NCBI GenBank assembly: GCA_020632475.1
Contig: JACKFM010000001.1
Span: forward strand, 744,001 to 808,000
Length of the DNA: 64,000 bases
Direction of reading: 5' to 3'
Origin: Candidatus Omnitrophota bacterium
GTDB taxonomy: Bacteria > Omnitrophota > Omnitrophia > Omnitrophales > Aquincolibacteriaceae
The notes beneath the pieces were generated by a model. It did no database searches, had not been told where the DNA came from, and saw nothing but the letters and a program-made list of their open reading frames with translations. Made by a program: the position numbers and the translations under genes. How positions within the stretch are numbered: the first letter of the stretch is position 1; every line of letters begins with the position of its first letter. Positions 36,869 through 48,300 of this stretch are shown one piece after another.

Positions 36869-38869
36869 ATGGCTTTCAAACGCTACCGCCGAAAAATTAA
36901 AGATGAAGACCGCTACTCGATCAGTCAGGAAGAGTTGATTGATAAACATTTTTCACGCCTGGTCCATTTGATCCGTGACGAAGAAAAGGCCGAGCAGGAG
37001 CGTTTTAAATCCGAGGTCGATGACAAAGATCCGCAGGATCGTGAGAAAAGCGGCAAGGCGCTGTTATTTCTGGAATTAAGCGGCCGGCACTACAATCCGT
37101 CGGGACAAATTCTTTTAAGTTTTAGCTACAGCAACGGACGGCCTTTGCCCCGGTATACGCTGGATACGGGCGATGTGGTATGCCTTTCGGGGTTTAAAAC
37201 ACCCGGACATGAAAAACCCACCGGAACCGTCTATGAAAAAACCCGTAAAGAAATCACCGTGGCCTTTAACGGACGCCTGCCTGCCTGGATCGGCCGGGAG
37301 GAAAAATATCATTTGAACGCTGCCGAAAACACGACAACCTATCAGCGCATGTATGATGCGGTTAAGGAAGCCGGCAAGGCGCGTCATACGCGTGCATCTC
37401 ATTTGCGCAATATTGTTTTGGGTTTTCGCAGGCCCTGGATCGGCGATCCGGTTAAACCCGAAGAAGTCAATTTTTTCAATCCCGATCTCAATGACGAACA
37501 AAAACGGGCCGTGTGCATGGCGGCTGAGGCCGAAGAGGTGTTTCTGCTGCATGGCCCCCCGGGGACGGGAAAGACCAGTGTGTTGATTGAAATTATCCGG
37601 CAGGCCCATCTTTCGGAAGAAACGGTTTTGGTCACAGCCCCAAGTAATGCGGCCTGTGACCATTTGGTCGAGTCTCTGGTTCGGGCGGGAGAATCGGTGA
37701 CCCGCCTTGGCCATCCCGCCCGGATGAGTCCTGAAGTTCGCGATCATACCCTGAGCTTTAAGCTTGCGCGGCATCCATTTGCAAAAATGATTGATGAAAA
37801 TCAGGCCGGGCTGGAGCTGATTTTTAAACAGCGTGAGCGCCGCCGTGAGCGGGGTGCTCATTCCTATGAAGACGAAAAAAATGCGCGCGAAGAAATTAAC
37901 CGGCTCAAAGAAGATATTCGCGATTTACGTAAACAGATTTTTCATGCGGTCTGGAACGAATCCGATATCGTTGTGGCCACTCTGCACGGCTGTGCGGATC
38001 CGCTGATTAAAGCCAAGGAATTTGACTGGGTGATTATCGATGAGGCAACTCAAGGAACAGAGCCCGGTACATGGATTGCTCTTCTGCGCTGCGGAAAACT
38101 GATTTTAGCGGGTGACCACAAACAACTGCCTCCGACCGTACATTCGCCTAAAGAAGGCAAATCGAGTTTGAAATACACGCTATTTGAGCGGTTCTCTGAA
38201 GTGTTGCCCGAAGAATCTAAAATCCGGTTAAAAACGCAGTACCGCATGCATGAGAACATTATGAACTTTTCTTCCAAAGAGTTTTACGAGGGTGTTCTTG
38301 AGGCCCATGATTCAGTTCAGAGCCATTTGCTTTCGGATAACTCCGGAGTTCAAAAGAATGATGCGACGGCAATCCCGATGGCTTTTCTGGATACGGCCGG
38401 GCTTGGTTATGAAGAAAAAATTGATCCGGGGACGGGCAGCCGTTTTAATGAAGAAGAAGGTGTATTGGTTGAAAAAGAAATCGAAAAACTGGTCAAAGCC
38501 GGAGTCAAACGCGAAGAAATTGCTGTGATCAGCCCCTATAGTGCTCAAGTGAAGCTTTTACGCGGCAGGATTTTAAGTGAAGAAGAAATGGAAAAAGGGT
38601 TGGGCCCGGAAATCAACAGTATCGATTCTTTTCAGGGCCGTGAAAAGGAGATCGTGATGGTCTCTTTGGTCAGATCCAATTTGAACGGGGAGATCGGTTT
38701 TTTGGCCGACACACGCCGTATGAACGTTGCCATTACGCGGGCCAAAAAGAAATTGCTGGTGATCGGAGACAGTGCAACGATTTCAACCCTTCCTTTTTAC
38801 GATGACTTCATTAAATATGTCGAGTCCATCGGCGGATATTTAAGCGCGTGGGAATATCATCAGGGATAA
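36869..38869 (+). CDS. SF1 helicase of the UPF1/IGHMBP2 type
   Basis: A 666-residue DNA/RNA helicase. Motif I is G-P-P-G-T-G-K-T, motif Ia T-A-P-S-N-A-A-C-D, motif II V-I-I-D-E-A-T-Q, motif III L-A-G-D-H-K-Q-L-P, motif IV Q-Y-R-M-H, motif V D-S-F-Q-G-R-E, motif VI N-V-A-I-T-R-A-K. The set is that of superfamily 1B helicases like IGHMBP2 and UPF1. The N-terminal 200 residues would form the beta-barrel that such proteins place before motif I. The helical stretch between Ia and II (about 320-350, rich in Arg and Glu) matches their stalk. No partner gene is adjacent. A weak ribosome site precedes ATG 36869. Confidence 0.92.
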   Translation: MAFKRYRRKIKDEDRYSISQEELIDKHFSRLVHLIRDEEKAEQERFKSEVDDKDPQDREKSGKALLFLELSGRHYNPSGQILLSFSYSNGRPLPRYTLDTGDVVCLSGFKTPGHEKPTGTVYEKTRKEITVAFNGRLPAWIGREEKYHLNAAENTTTYQRMYDAVKEAGKARHTRASHLRNIVLGFRRPWIGDPVKPEEVNFFNPDLNDEQKRAVCMAAEAEEVFLLHGPPGTGKTSVLIEIIRQAHLSEETVLVTAPSNAACDHLVESLVRAGESVTRLGHPARMSPEVRDHTLSFKLARHPFAKMIDENQAGLELIFKQRERRRERGAHSYEDEKNAREEINRLKEDIRDLRKQIFHAVWNESDIVVATLHGCADPLIKAKEFDWVIIDEATQGTEPGTWIALLRCGKLILAGDHKQLPPTVHSPKEGKSSLKYTLFERFSEVLPEESKIRLKTQYRMHENIMNFSSKEFYEGVLEAHDSVQSHLLSDNSGVQKNDATAIPMAFLDTAGLGYEEKIDPGTGSRFNEEEGVLVEKEIEKLVKAGVKREEIAVISPYSAQVKLLRGRILSEEEMEKGLGPEINSIDSFQGREKEIVMVSLVRSNLNGEIGFLADTRRMNVAITRAKKKLLVIGDSATISTLPFYDDFIKYVESIGGYLSAWEYHQG

Positions 38870-39160
38870 GGACTAAGGACTAAGGACTGAGGGATGAGTT
38901 TTCTGTTGCACAAAAAAACACCAGGTTCTCTAAGCTCCAAGCGACCTTTCTTTTTTACGCAGTCCTTTGAAAAAGGGTCAAGAAAACTTCCTCAAAAGCC
39001 GTTCTTAAAGGCAACTGTTGTGTATTCAGCCTGTTAAGCAAAGGCATGTATTTTGAAGCATGCTTAAGCAGTAATGTTCCTGCCACCAGGTCCGGCTTGA
39101 GTGTTTCGGAACATTCCGTTATGATGCCGTTTTTATATTAAGTAATCGCTAAAGGAATTT
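38870..39160 (+). other. Intergenic region with a short tandem repeat
   Basis: The heptamer aaggact is repeated three times just after the helicase stop (38867-38889). No promoter, RNA or gene is recognised in the remaining bases up to 39160; the last 20 contain only a weak AAAGGAA ribosome site for the next gene. Confidence 0.35.
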
Positions 39161-40771
39161 ATGAAAATCCTGCTAATTGAAGACCAGCCTAAAGAAATTC
39201 AATCCATCGGTGAGATGTTTTTCAAAATGGAGAACTCAGGTTTTGAACTTGAGTCCAGCCGCAGCATGAAGGATGGGCTGCAGCGTTTATCCGAAGGCGG
39301 CATTGATCTGGTTTTGCTTGATCTGACCCTGCCTGACTGTGAAGGAAGTGAGGCCTTTATCCGTGTTCAGTCGCAGGTACCTGATGTCCCTGTGGTTATT
39401 CTGATCGGGCTTGAGGATGAAGAACTCGGCCTTCAAATTGTACGCCGCGGAGCGCAGGATTTTCTGATCAAAGGAACATTTAATCATGAGCTTTTGACCC
39501 GCTCGATGACTTATGCGATGGAGCGCAATCAATTCCGAAAAAGCCTGGATGAAATCGCAAACACCGATCCTTTGACCGAGCTTTTAAACCGGCGCGGATT
39601 GCAGCAGGTTTTAAGTACCCAGGTTGCCTGGGCCCGCCGCGGTGTTGAAACGGTTGCCGTTTTGATTGATATTGATGAATTTACCAAAATTAATGATACC
39701 CTCGGACATGCCGTCGGGGATGTCGTGCTTAAAGAAGTATCCGCACGGTTGAAAACGAATTTGCGTGTGACGGATTTTCTGGCCCGGCTCGGCAGTGATG
39801 AGTTTATGATCCTTCTGCCTCAAACACGTATTGCCGAGGCGTTGCTTGTCAGTGAGAAACTGCGCAAGGCCGTTTCTCAATTTCCGCTGGTGATTTCGGG
39901 TGCCACAATTAAGATTACGATTAGTTCAGGGCTTGCCAGCGTGTGTCCCGAAACGCCGTCCATTGACGAGCTTTTGGCCAAAACTTATGTGGCTTTGCGC
40001 AAAAGCCGGCATTCGGGCGATAAAGTCATCTACAGCACCAGTCCTTTTGTTGAGGGCCCCAAAAAAGAATTTTTGCTGGCGGATGTACTGGACATGCTCA
40101 AAGACCGTGAATCCTTCCATGTTGTCAAGCAGCCGATCAAAAGCATTTATGACGGCCAAACGGTCGGATATGAATTTTTGAGCCGTTTCAAAATGAAAGA
40201 TTTTGAAAATCCCGATGATTTCTTCCGGATGTGCATGGAAAACAATATGCTGGCCCTTGTGGATCATTATTGTTTTATGAATTGTATCCATGCCTGGGAG
40301 GACATGCCTCAAAGCCTGCGCTATCATTTCAATATCTTTCCGGCAACCTTAATGGATATTGACGCCTATAATCTTTTAGAAGATCTTCCGGAAACCTATC
40401 AGAAAGGATCGGCCTGTATTGAGATTAGTGAGCAGCAGATTATCGGCGATCCTTCGCTTCTTTCCAAGTCTATTGAAGTCTTTCGTAACTCCGGAGTTTT
40501 GATCGGAATGGATGATATCGGTTTTGGAAAGAGCAGTCTGGAAAGTTTGATTATTCTTAACCCGGATGTGGTTAAAATCGACAAACGCTGCATTATCGGA
40601 ATCGGACAGGATGCCGCCCGGCAGCGCTCATTGGAAAGATTGGTCAAGGTTCTCAATAACCTTGAAGTGGAAACGGTAGCCGAAGGGATTGAAACCGAAG
40701 AGGACCTGCGAATCGTTCAGGATTTCGGAATTAAATGCGGTCAGGGATATCTTTGGGGTAAACCGGCTTAG
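39161..40771 (+). CDS. Response regulator with GGDEF and EAL domains
   Basis: A 536-residue c-di-GMP signalling protein. The receiver domain (1-120) has E-D-Q and the acceptor Asp in L-L-D-L-T-L-P. The GGDEF domain (about 130-290) has G-S-D-E-F in place of G-G-D-E-F, with the product-inhibition site R-V-T-D five residues before it. The EAL domain (about 300-530) reads E-F-L instead of E-A-L and D-D-I-G-F-G instead of D-D-F-G-T-G, while E-I-S-E, K-I-D-K, A-E-G-I-E and the terminal Q-G-Y-L-W-G-K-P are kept. It could make or cleave c-di-GMP, or bind it as a receptor; sequence alone does not decide. Confidence 0.9.
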   Translation: MKILLIEDQPKEIQSIGEMFFKMENSGFELESSRSMKDGLQRLSEGGIDLVLLDLTLPDCEGSEAFIRVQSQVPDVPVVILIGLEDEELGLQIVRRGAQDFLIKGTFNHELLTRSMTYAMERNQFRKSLDEIANTDPLTELLNRRGLQQVLSTQVAWARRGVETVAVLIDIDEFTKINDTLGHAVGDVVLKEVSARLKTNLRVTDFLARLGSDEFMILLPQTRIAEALLVSEKLRKAVSQFPLVISGATIKITISSGLASVCPETPSIDELLAKTYVALRKSRHSGDKVIYSTSPFVEGPKKEFLLADVLDMLKDRESFHVVKQPIKSIYDGQTVGYEFLSRFKMKDFENPDDFFRMCMENNMLALVDHYCFMNCIHAWEDMPQSLRYHFNIFPATLMDIDAYNLLEDLPETYQKGSACIEISEQQIIGDPSLLSKSIEVFRNSGVLIGMDDIGFGKSSLESLIILNPDVVKIDKRCIIGIGQDAARQRSLERLVKVLNNLEVETVAEGIETEEDLRIVQDFGIKCGQGYLWGKPA

Positions 40772-40824
40772 AGAGGGCTGCGGACTGAGTCCGGGCAGCA
40801 CAAAAACTTCAAAATTGAAAAAGC

Positions 40825-40864
40825 AAAAAGTGCCAGGTTTTTGTAAGAGAACTTGGCATTTTTT
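40825..40864 (+). terminator. Terminator after the GGDEF-EAL gene
   Basis: The arms aaaaagtgccaggtt (40825-40839) and aacttggcattttt (40850-40863) pair almost fully and end in a T run. The stem is only 16 bases before the next start, so the ribosome site of that gene lies directly after it. Confidence 0.75.
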
Positions 40865-40879
40865 GTTTCCGGAGGAGCT

Positions 40880-42181
40880 ATGAGCAAGACGATAATTCTA
40901 GGCGGTGGAATGACGGGTTTGGCAGCCGGAATTTCCGGCGGGTTTCCGGTCTATGAAGCCCGGCCTGAAGCAGGCGGCATCTGCAGTTCCTACTACATCG
41001 CTCCACATACCACGCAGCGTCTCAATCAATGTCCCGAAGATCAGGAAGCCTATCATTTTGAACTTGGGGGAGGGCATTGGATTTTCGGGGCAGATACGGA
41101 GCTTTGCCAATGGATAGAACGATTTTCACCGCTTAAGAAATATCAACGGCGTTCAGCCGTTTTTTTTCCTCAACAAAATTGCTATGTTCCGTTTCCCATT
41201 CAGAATCATTTAGGGCATTTGAATCAAGAGGTTTCCGGTAAGGCTCTTGAAGAAATCTGTTCGGCCGCAGCCGTTGAGCCTGTAACGATGGCCGGGTGGA
41301 TTGAAAATCGATTTGGATCGACCCTGACGAATCTTTTCTTCGGCCCTTTTCATGAACTCTATACGCATGGACTCTGGAAAATGGTCGCGCCCCAGGATGC
41401 TTATAAATCGCCTTTGGATCTTCAGGCAGTCCGGCAGGGGGCTTCAGGCAAGGCCCCTGCGGCCGGTTATAACGTGAACTTCGTTTATCCTGAGTACGGA
41501 TTGGATGTGATGGCTCGTAATATGGCCAAGGTCTGTAATCTGCATTATGAAAAATGCGTATCACAGATTGATGCAGAAAAGAAATTAATTTCCTTTAAAG
41601 ACGGAACGAATGTCCCTTATGATTTTCTTTTATCGACTCTGCCTTTAAATCAGACGGTGCGGCTTGCCGGTTTAAACATTGAAAAAGAAGATCCCTATAC
41701 TTCGGTTCTGGTTTTAAATCTCGGTGGACTTAAGGGGGAACATTGTCCGGATCAACATTGGGTCTATGTTCCGCAGAGCCGTTCCGGTTTTCACCGTATC
41801 GGAATCTACAGCGCCGTAGACAGTTCCTTTCTTCCCGGTTCATACCGTCATGCAGGCAATCATGCCTGCTTTTATGTGGAGAAGTCTTTTGCCGGAGGTG
41901 CCCGGCCTGCTCAGGCAGAAGTGGAGGCTTATTGCGCAGAGGTCATTAAAGAATTAAAACAGTGGGGATATCTCAAAGAGGTTGAAGTGGCTGACCCCAC
42001 CTGGATTGAGGTGGCCTATACCTGGCGTCTTCCGGGCTCTCAATGGGTAGAGACTGCGACAGAAAGATTACGAGAAAAAAATATTTTTACGGCCGGACGT
42101 TACGGTAAGTGGAAATTTCAGGGTATCGCTGAATCGCTTCGTGATGGTTTTTGTGCCGCTGAAATGCTGCACTCGTTTTGA
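40880..42181 (+). CDS. FAD-dependent amine oxidase/protoporphyrinogen oxidase-like protein
   Basis: A 433-residue flavoprotein. The dinucleotide-binding motif is at the start, I-L-G-G-G-M-T-G-L-A-A-G, followed by G-G-G-H-W-I-F and Y-V-P-F-P-I-Q-N-H-L. The latter pattern is seen in UDP-galactopyranose mutase-like and NAD(P)-binding amine oxidoreductase proteins that often sit in polysaccharide clusters. The C-terminal end, F-T-A-G-R-Y-G-K-W, fits the second FAD contact. ATG 40880 is chosen because GGAGGAG precedes it. The surface-glycan genes after 48.4 kb make a role in sugar or lipid-linked sugar metabolism plausible but unproven. Confidence 0.8.
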   Translation: MSKTIILGGGMTGLAAGISGGFPVYEARPEAGGICSSYYIAPHTTQRLNQCPEDQEAYHFELGGGHWIFGADTELCQWIERFSPLKKYQRRSAVFFPQQNCYVPFPIQNHLGHLNQEVSGKALEEICSAAAVEPVTMAGWIENRFGSTLTNLFFGPFHELYTHGLWKMVAPQDAYKSPLDLQAVRQGASGKAPAAGYNVNFVYPEYGLDVMARNMAKVCNLHYEKCVSQIDAEKKLISFKDGTNVPYDFLLSTLPLNQTVRLAGLNIEKEDPYTSVLVLNLGGLKGEHCPDQHWVYVPQSRSGFHRIGIYSAVDSSFLPGSYRHAGNHACFYVEKSFAGGARPAQAEVEAYCAEVIKELKQWGYLKEVEVADPTWIEVAYTWRLPGSQWVETATERLREKNIFTAGRYGKWKFQGIAESLRDGFCAAEMLHSF

Positions 42182-42200
42182 ATCGGTTGATTAAGTTACT

Positions 42201-42232
42201 CACGGGGACAGGTCTTCAGGCCTGTCCCCGTG
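42201..42232 (+). terminator. Hairpin after the oxidoreductase gene
   Basis: A perfect 12-bp stem, cacggggacagg (42201-42212) with cctgtccccgtg (42221-42232), lies 20 bases after the stop. No T tract follows. The rest of 42233-42391 has no recognised signal and no good ribosome site before G3. Confidence 0.6.
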
Positions 42233-42391
42233 CTGTTAAAAGCATTATTAGATGCTAATAATTGTTAGTGTTCTTATCCGATTGTCATTCCGGTTTTTCC
42301 CTCCATTTGATGATTCGCCAGGCATGTGCTAACCTTTTCGTCTATAAGAAGTTAACGAGAATTTTTACGGGTATTTTAAACAAGCAGTTTG

Positions 42392-45300
42392 ATGCGCGGT
42401 TTAAATGAAAATTTTTTTGTCTTGAGGGAGTATATTAAAAAAATATTCAATCGATTTATGTCTAATCACTCTTCAGTCCAAAAACTAATTCGTAAAATGA
42501 CCAGTCTGGGACTTTGTTTTTTTCTGGCGGCACAGCAGAGTCTTTATGCAGCATCTCCTCTTCCGAATATTTCCGGCCCATCGTCTCCATCGGTTCCCAA
42601 TGTTTCGGAATTTATTCAGGCGCTTTCGCCGTATGCCGGAATTAGTGACTTTTCATTGCCGGAAGGGATGGACCTTGAGACGGTGCTTGAAAATCCCGCT
42701 CAGCATTTGCTCATTTACATTGAAGATGCGCACGGAAACATTTCAGCCCAGAAAAATACGGCTGAAGCCATTCGCATCATGAGCGAGACAGCCGGACTGG
42801 AAGAACCCTGGATCGCGCTTGAAGGAACCGCACCGGGGGAGATTGATCACAGCACTTATTCACAGATTCAATCCGGCGAAATCCGTAAGCAGGTGGTCGA
42901 ATATTTTGTTGAACAGGGAGAGTTTGACGGTGCGGATCTCTATACGGCCATTTATAATCCCAAGGCCCGTCATTTCGGGATTGATGCTCCTGAACTTGTT
43001 GAACAAAACAGACGCAGTTATCGTGATTATCAGAAACTTTCTACCAAGGCCGAAACCGCACTCGTCCGTCTGATCCGCACAACCGAAAAACTTAAAAACA
43101 GCATTTATTCCCGTGATCTGCTGGCTTTTGACAAACTCGTTTCCAATTTTGAGGCCAACCGAAGTGAGTTCCATAAATATCTCGTTGAAATTTATTACCT
43201 GATGCGCCAGCAGAATCTGGCCATTTCCGCATATCCCCATCTGGAAAAACTATTCGGCGCAGTCCTGCCTGAAAATTTAAAACGTCATTGGAATAAGGAC
43301 TCGGCAGGCTTGGGTCTTGCGAATCTTGAAAGCGGAGAAATTCTGGCCGAAATTCAGACTGTGGTTTCATCACTATGGGATTCCCTGCTCGATTTTCAGG
43401 AAGCGCGTGACATTTATGCACTTGACCGGACGGTTCGTTTTTATCGCAAACTTTTGCATTTTGAACTCTCAGCGGAGGAATATGACGAGTTTGTCAGTGA
43501 CGCCCAAAATTTTGAGCTGTCATTATTGGCCGGGAAAATCAAAAGGTATCACTTCCTGTTAAGACGATTTGAAAGTCGTCCGCAGCCTGCCGATTATGAC
43601 GTTTTAAAAAATGCCCGGGATGTTGTCCTGCCTTTCTATGAAGCGGCGCACAAGAGAAATCAGCCGCTAGCGGATCATTTAAAAAAGTTATTGGAACGTG
43701 CCCCTTCCTCCAAATTATTTTTGATCGCGGGTGGATTTCACCGTCAGGAACTTGTTCGCCATTTTGGCGAAAATCAAATTCCGTACGTGATTTTAACGCC
43801 CAAGATTACTGAAATGCGCGGTCAGGAAAATTACTGGCGTCTGATGGGTGCTGAAAACCGTCCGATCAGTCTTACGGTTTTACCGGCTCATGCCAAACTG
43901 CCCAAACCGCTTCCGCTTATCGGGGTTTCTGCGCCGGTCATCGCAAGGCGTTATTTTGTGACTGTTTCACCAAGTGGCGAGGATCCAGCTCCTCCGCAGG
44001 CTGGTTATTCACCGGTATTTCGCAATCGTCTTTCAACATCGTCTCAAGGGCTGGTGCTCTGGGAAGCACCGAGTGTTCATAGTGAACTTCGTACTCAACC
44101 GAATCCGGTACTTGTCGGGGCGGGTGACTCGGATACTTCACGGGCAGGAATTTTGGAGACTCCTCCGATTAACTTTGCCGAGATCCGCCGGACAATCGGC
44201 GAGGAACAGGGAACGATTTCGGCCATTGAATTTTTCGGTTTAAAGATTAACGAAGTCCTGCAGCAGAAAATTGATTGGGAGCATTTAGGGATTGCGGAGG
44301 ATGACGGAGAGAAGATTTTCCCTGTGAGTACTTTGTCGGCGAAACTAACCGGTCTATTGTGGTCCAAAGCCGTTAACGGCATTAACCCGGATGACTTCGG
44401 AGATCTCCTGCAGGCCGTTATGGGCGAGGATAACCTTGTCTTTAGGTTCGGAAATTTTGAAGCGCCTTTTGAATTGATTGAAGAAAACCAAAGAATCGTT
44501 TTTGCGGTCGACACGGGTCTTTTGAAAGGCCTGGAGGAACAGGACAGCCCCTTTATGCCCATGCTGATTTATCTGTGGGGATTCCGGGCCTATTTTGTTG
44601 AGAAAGTTCTAAGCCAATCCACGATTTTAGATCTCAACGGAAAGTTGACCAAAGCCGAGGCGTCCAAACGCGACGCGCGTTATGTCGGCAGTGTTCTAAT
44701 GGCGTTAAACGGAAAAGAGGGGTACCGGCCTGTGAATGCCGCTAAGACTCCTGAGGGGGAAACCTCTTTTGAGGCTTTTCACAAAATACGCGAATATCTT
44801 AAAGACCAATATCATTTTGACAGTAAGGCCTCAAAAAGCAGTAGCGGGTTTTCAACCTCTATCTCCAATCTTGATGAAGATGTCATTCAGCAGGCCTTTT
44901 CCGATTCTGCCGCTGCAAACGCCACAGATGTGACAGTCTCACGAGCACCGGCAGGGAGCAGGTTTGATGACCGGTTTGAAATCACTGTAGATCCGCATGT
45001 TGTCCATATGCTGGGCCAGCAATCCGACCGGGACTCGACGTTTCGAGTGCCCGGATTACCCGCGGCCTCCCAGCCTCCGCATATTCCTGTTGTTCCCGGT
45101 TATGAAATCATACGTTATCTAGGGCAGGGGGGGCAGGCGTATGTCTATTTAGCGCATGATAGAGAATCCGAGAAGATGATTTATGCTGTTAAAATTTATC
45201 CCCGCCGGGCTCTGGAAGATAAATCGACCCGGGCACGCATTAAACGTGAAATGCTGGCCCTTTATCATTTGCAAACGCAATCTCATTCAGACGACATTTT

Positions 45301-48300
45301 TTTAAAACTGGGTGCGAGTAAGTTGGTGATGCTTGAAGACGGCAGCGGCGCTCAGATTGTCGAATTTGTCGACGGAAAGGACCTCAAAGACTGGCAGGAT
45401 GAGGGGCATGTGTTTACAGAAAAAGAAATTGAATTTATTGCCGCGGAATTAATCCGGGCCCAGAGAATTATGGCCAAGATCGGTATTGTTCATCGTGACA
45501 TTAAACCGGCGAATATTATGTTTCGCTATGACGAAGAAGGAAATCCGCATATTAAAATCATGGATTTCGGATTGGCGTATTTGCCGAACGATTTAAGAAA
45601 CTCTGATGATCAGCATCAACAGACCGTAGCTGCTGCAGGTGCTTCGACACTTGATGTAGAAGTGGCTGCAAATGCAGGCGATGCGACAGAGGATGAAATG
45701 GATGAGGTGGAATCCTTGGCGGCGGCCAGTATGAGCCGGATCATGGTTTCAATGCCGGATGGAGGAAATACGGTCAGAGAGTTTAACACGGCTGGAGGTG
45801 TCCTTGGCACCCCGTCCTTTCTTGCCCCCGAATTAGCGACAGGGGAAGTTGATGCCATGCATCAACCGTCGATTGATCTTTTTGAGATTGGAACAACGCT
45901 CTATACCCTTTTGACCGGTCGGCCGCCCTATAACGACAGAACGATTGGGAAGGTTGTGTATCGTGCCGCTGCCGGAGTTTATGAAACACCTCAAAAAATT
46001 AATGCCCGGATTTCGAATAGATTGAATTTTTTGACGGTTCAGCTCATGACCTCGGAACGCGCGTTAAGCCCTGAACATTTTCGCCAAAATGCGTTGGGCA
46101 AAGAGTTTCAGCCTTTGACCCTGGAACAGGCGAAGAAAACCGCTCAAGCCCTGAAAGAAAACAAGCCGTTGCCGACGGCACCCGAAACCCCGCTGACTGT
46201 GCTCGGCCGCCTCTTGAGATTGACCCGATGGGTATCGATTGCAACACTTGTTCCTCTGACGATCCTGGGTGCGGTCTACAGCCTGCCGGTAATTTTGCTC
46301 GCGGTATCAGCTGCCGCGATTATCTTTGTCAGCAGCTACTGGTGGCTGCCGGAAAAAGTTAATCCGCTGAAACGCTTTCAAACTTTTTTGGATGATGACC
46401 GCTACAGTGTCTATGATCATGAGGAGGTCTTTAAAGGAAGACGCCGCGTTCTTGGGACTCTTTCACTCGCCGGCTTTGGTGCCGCGGCTGCGTCTGTACC
46501 CCTTTTGAATCACGCATTGACTTCGCGTATTCCCTGGAAACAGTTGTGGATGGATCTCGGTCTGCTGAAAGAGGAAACCAAAATTGTGCGCGAAGTGGTT
46601 GAGGTTGATGTTACGGTGCAGGTGGCACGAACCACTTATGAGGTCGCTCCCGGGCAGGAGACCATTGATCTCGAAGTGCTGGTCAATAATGAACCTCAAA
46701 CCGTGACTATTCCGGTGACGGATCTGATTAAGGATAAAAAACCCGGCATTCATAGAAGTGTCGCGGTTGAATACAAACTCACACCGGACGGCGAGAAAAC
46801 GTATAACGCGTCGATTACGCTGGATATCAAAGACCCGAATATCGTCGGCAGCTTTGACTGGGGGCTTGGCTCCGACATCCCCTGGCGCGATCAGGCTGAG
46901 CGGCCGATTCGCCGATTGACGGATTTTTCCTGGAAAGGGAGCCTGGATGATTTTATGGTGGCGGATGAAGATGGAACCGGGCGTTTACGCCTGGTGGCTC
47001 CTGATCAGGTTCGCGTTAATTATCAGGCGGACTATGACCGTATCGGCAAACATGATTTTCTTAAGCGGGAAGCTCCCCGTGATACGGCAGCCTACGGACG
47101 TCAGCGGGCTTTTCTGAATGTCCCGGTTCTGGCATCGAAAAACACAACCCTGGCCATGGAAACCTGGGCGCAGATTCACTACATTGATGACCAGCGGCAA
47201 CAAGTTCTGGATAACACCGTGCATGTCGGTTTGTGGAATGCCACGACCAAAGGTTACGCAGTGCTGAAAGTCTACGGACGTAACAGTGCTATTTATGATA
47301 CCCCGCCGCATGAGGTTGATTTTACGGATCATACGAACGGTGTGGATCAGGAAATTTTCGTCAATGTCGGCGGTCAGACCTTGCGTGTCGTTGATTTTAA
47401 ACTCGACGAAAATATCGGGGCCTGGATTAAAATTGATTTCATTAAACCCGCAGCGGGAACGACTATGACGTTTAACGGTAAAACACTCGAATTTGATGGG
47501 GAAACGGCCATCACCCTGATTAATGGTAAACCGGTCGAAACCGAAGCCGTTTATAACTACCATAACCAAACAACGACTCCGAGAGAACGTCAATTTGTCA
47601 CGAATCCTTTGCCGGACGGCAGTACAGTCATCCCCGTCGCTTTTGAAAGCGGAAGTAAATCAAGCGGACGCATCTCATTTGACCGCATTCAAACGGTAGA
47701 AGGAGCCCCACAGATTTCCGGTCTGGATCCTTCGGTTGAATTTAAATTTCCTGCAGCGAAACCAAAATCAGAGTTACGTTATGCTCCCGAAACGGCAGCC
47801 CCCGGTAATCCCCGCGTGAGTGCCATTAAATCTTTGGTCCGGCCGCAGGAAGTTGCTCCGGTTGCCGTTATGCAGTATGATGAATCGATCGTCGCTCTTT
47901 TAAAGGAAATGCCGCTTCAAACCGGAGTGCTTTTGGTGACCTCTTCTCCTCAAATATACCGTGATGCCCTTCAACGTCATCAGGATGACATGCGAATTTA
48001 TGGTTTTAGAATTATTCAAAGCACTGTGGGATTTGAAGAGATGAATGACCAGACGGCCGAAGGGCAGGCTGAGCTTTCGAACCTTGAACAATCGGCGCGC
48101 CGCTTCTTCGGAGCTGCGATCGGTAAATTGACTTTTATTGTCCCCGATACTCAACGCAGACTACCTTCTTTTGCAGCGGATGCAAGGACGTACTATTTGC
48201 GTATGCAGCCTGAACGTTTGCGCAGGGAACCGGGCTATGCGGCCGCTTATTTGCTTGGAGCATCGCTCTTGTCGCGTGATGCCCGTATTGCTTTCGGCCT

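Noticed and set aside
37115..37861. A 248-codon open frame on the minus strand
   Set aside because: It lies wholly inside the helicase gene, whose motifs are intact; the opposite frame has no ribosome site and no recognisable domain.
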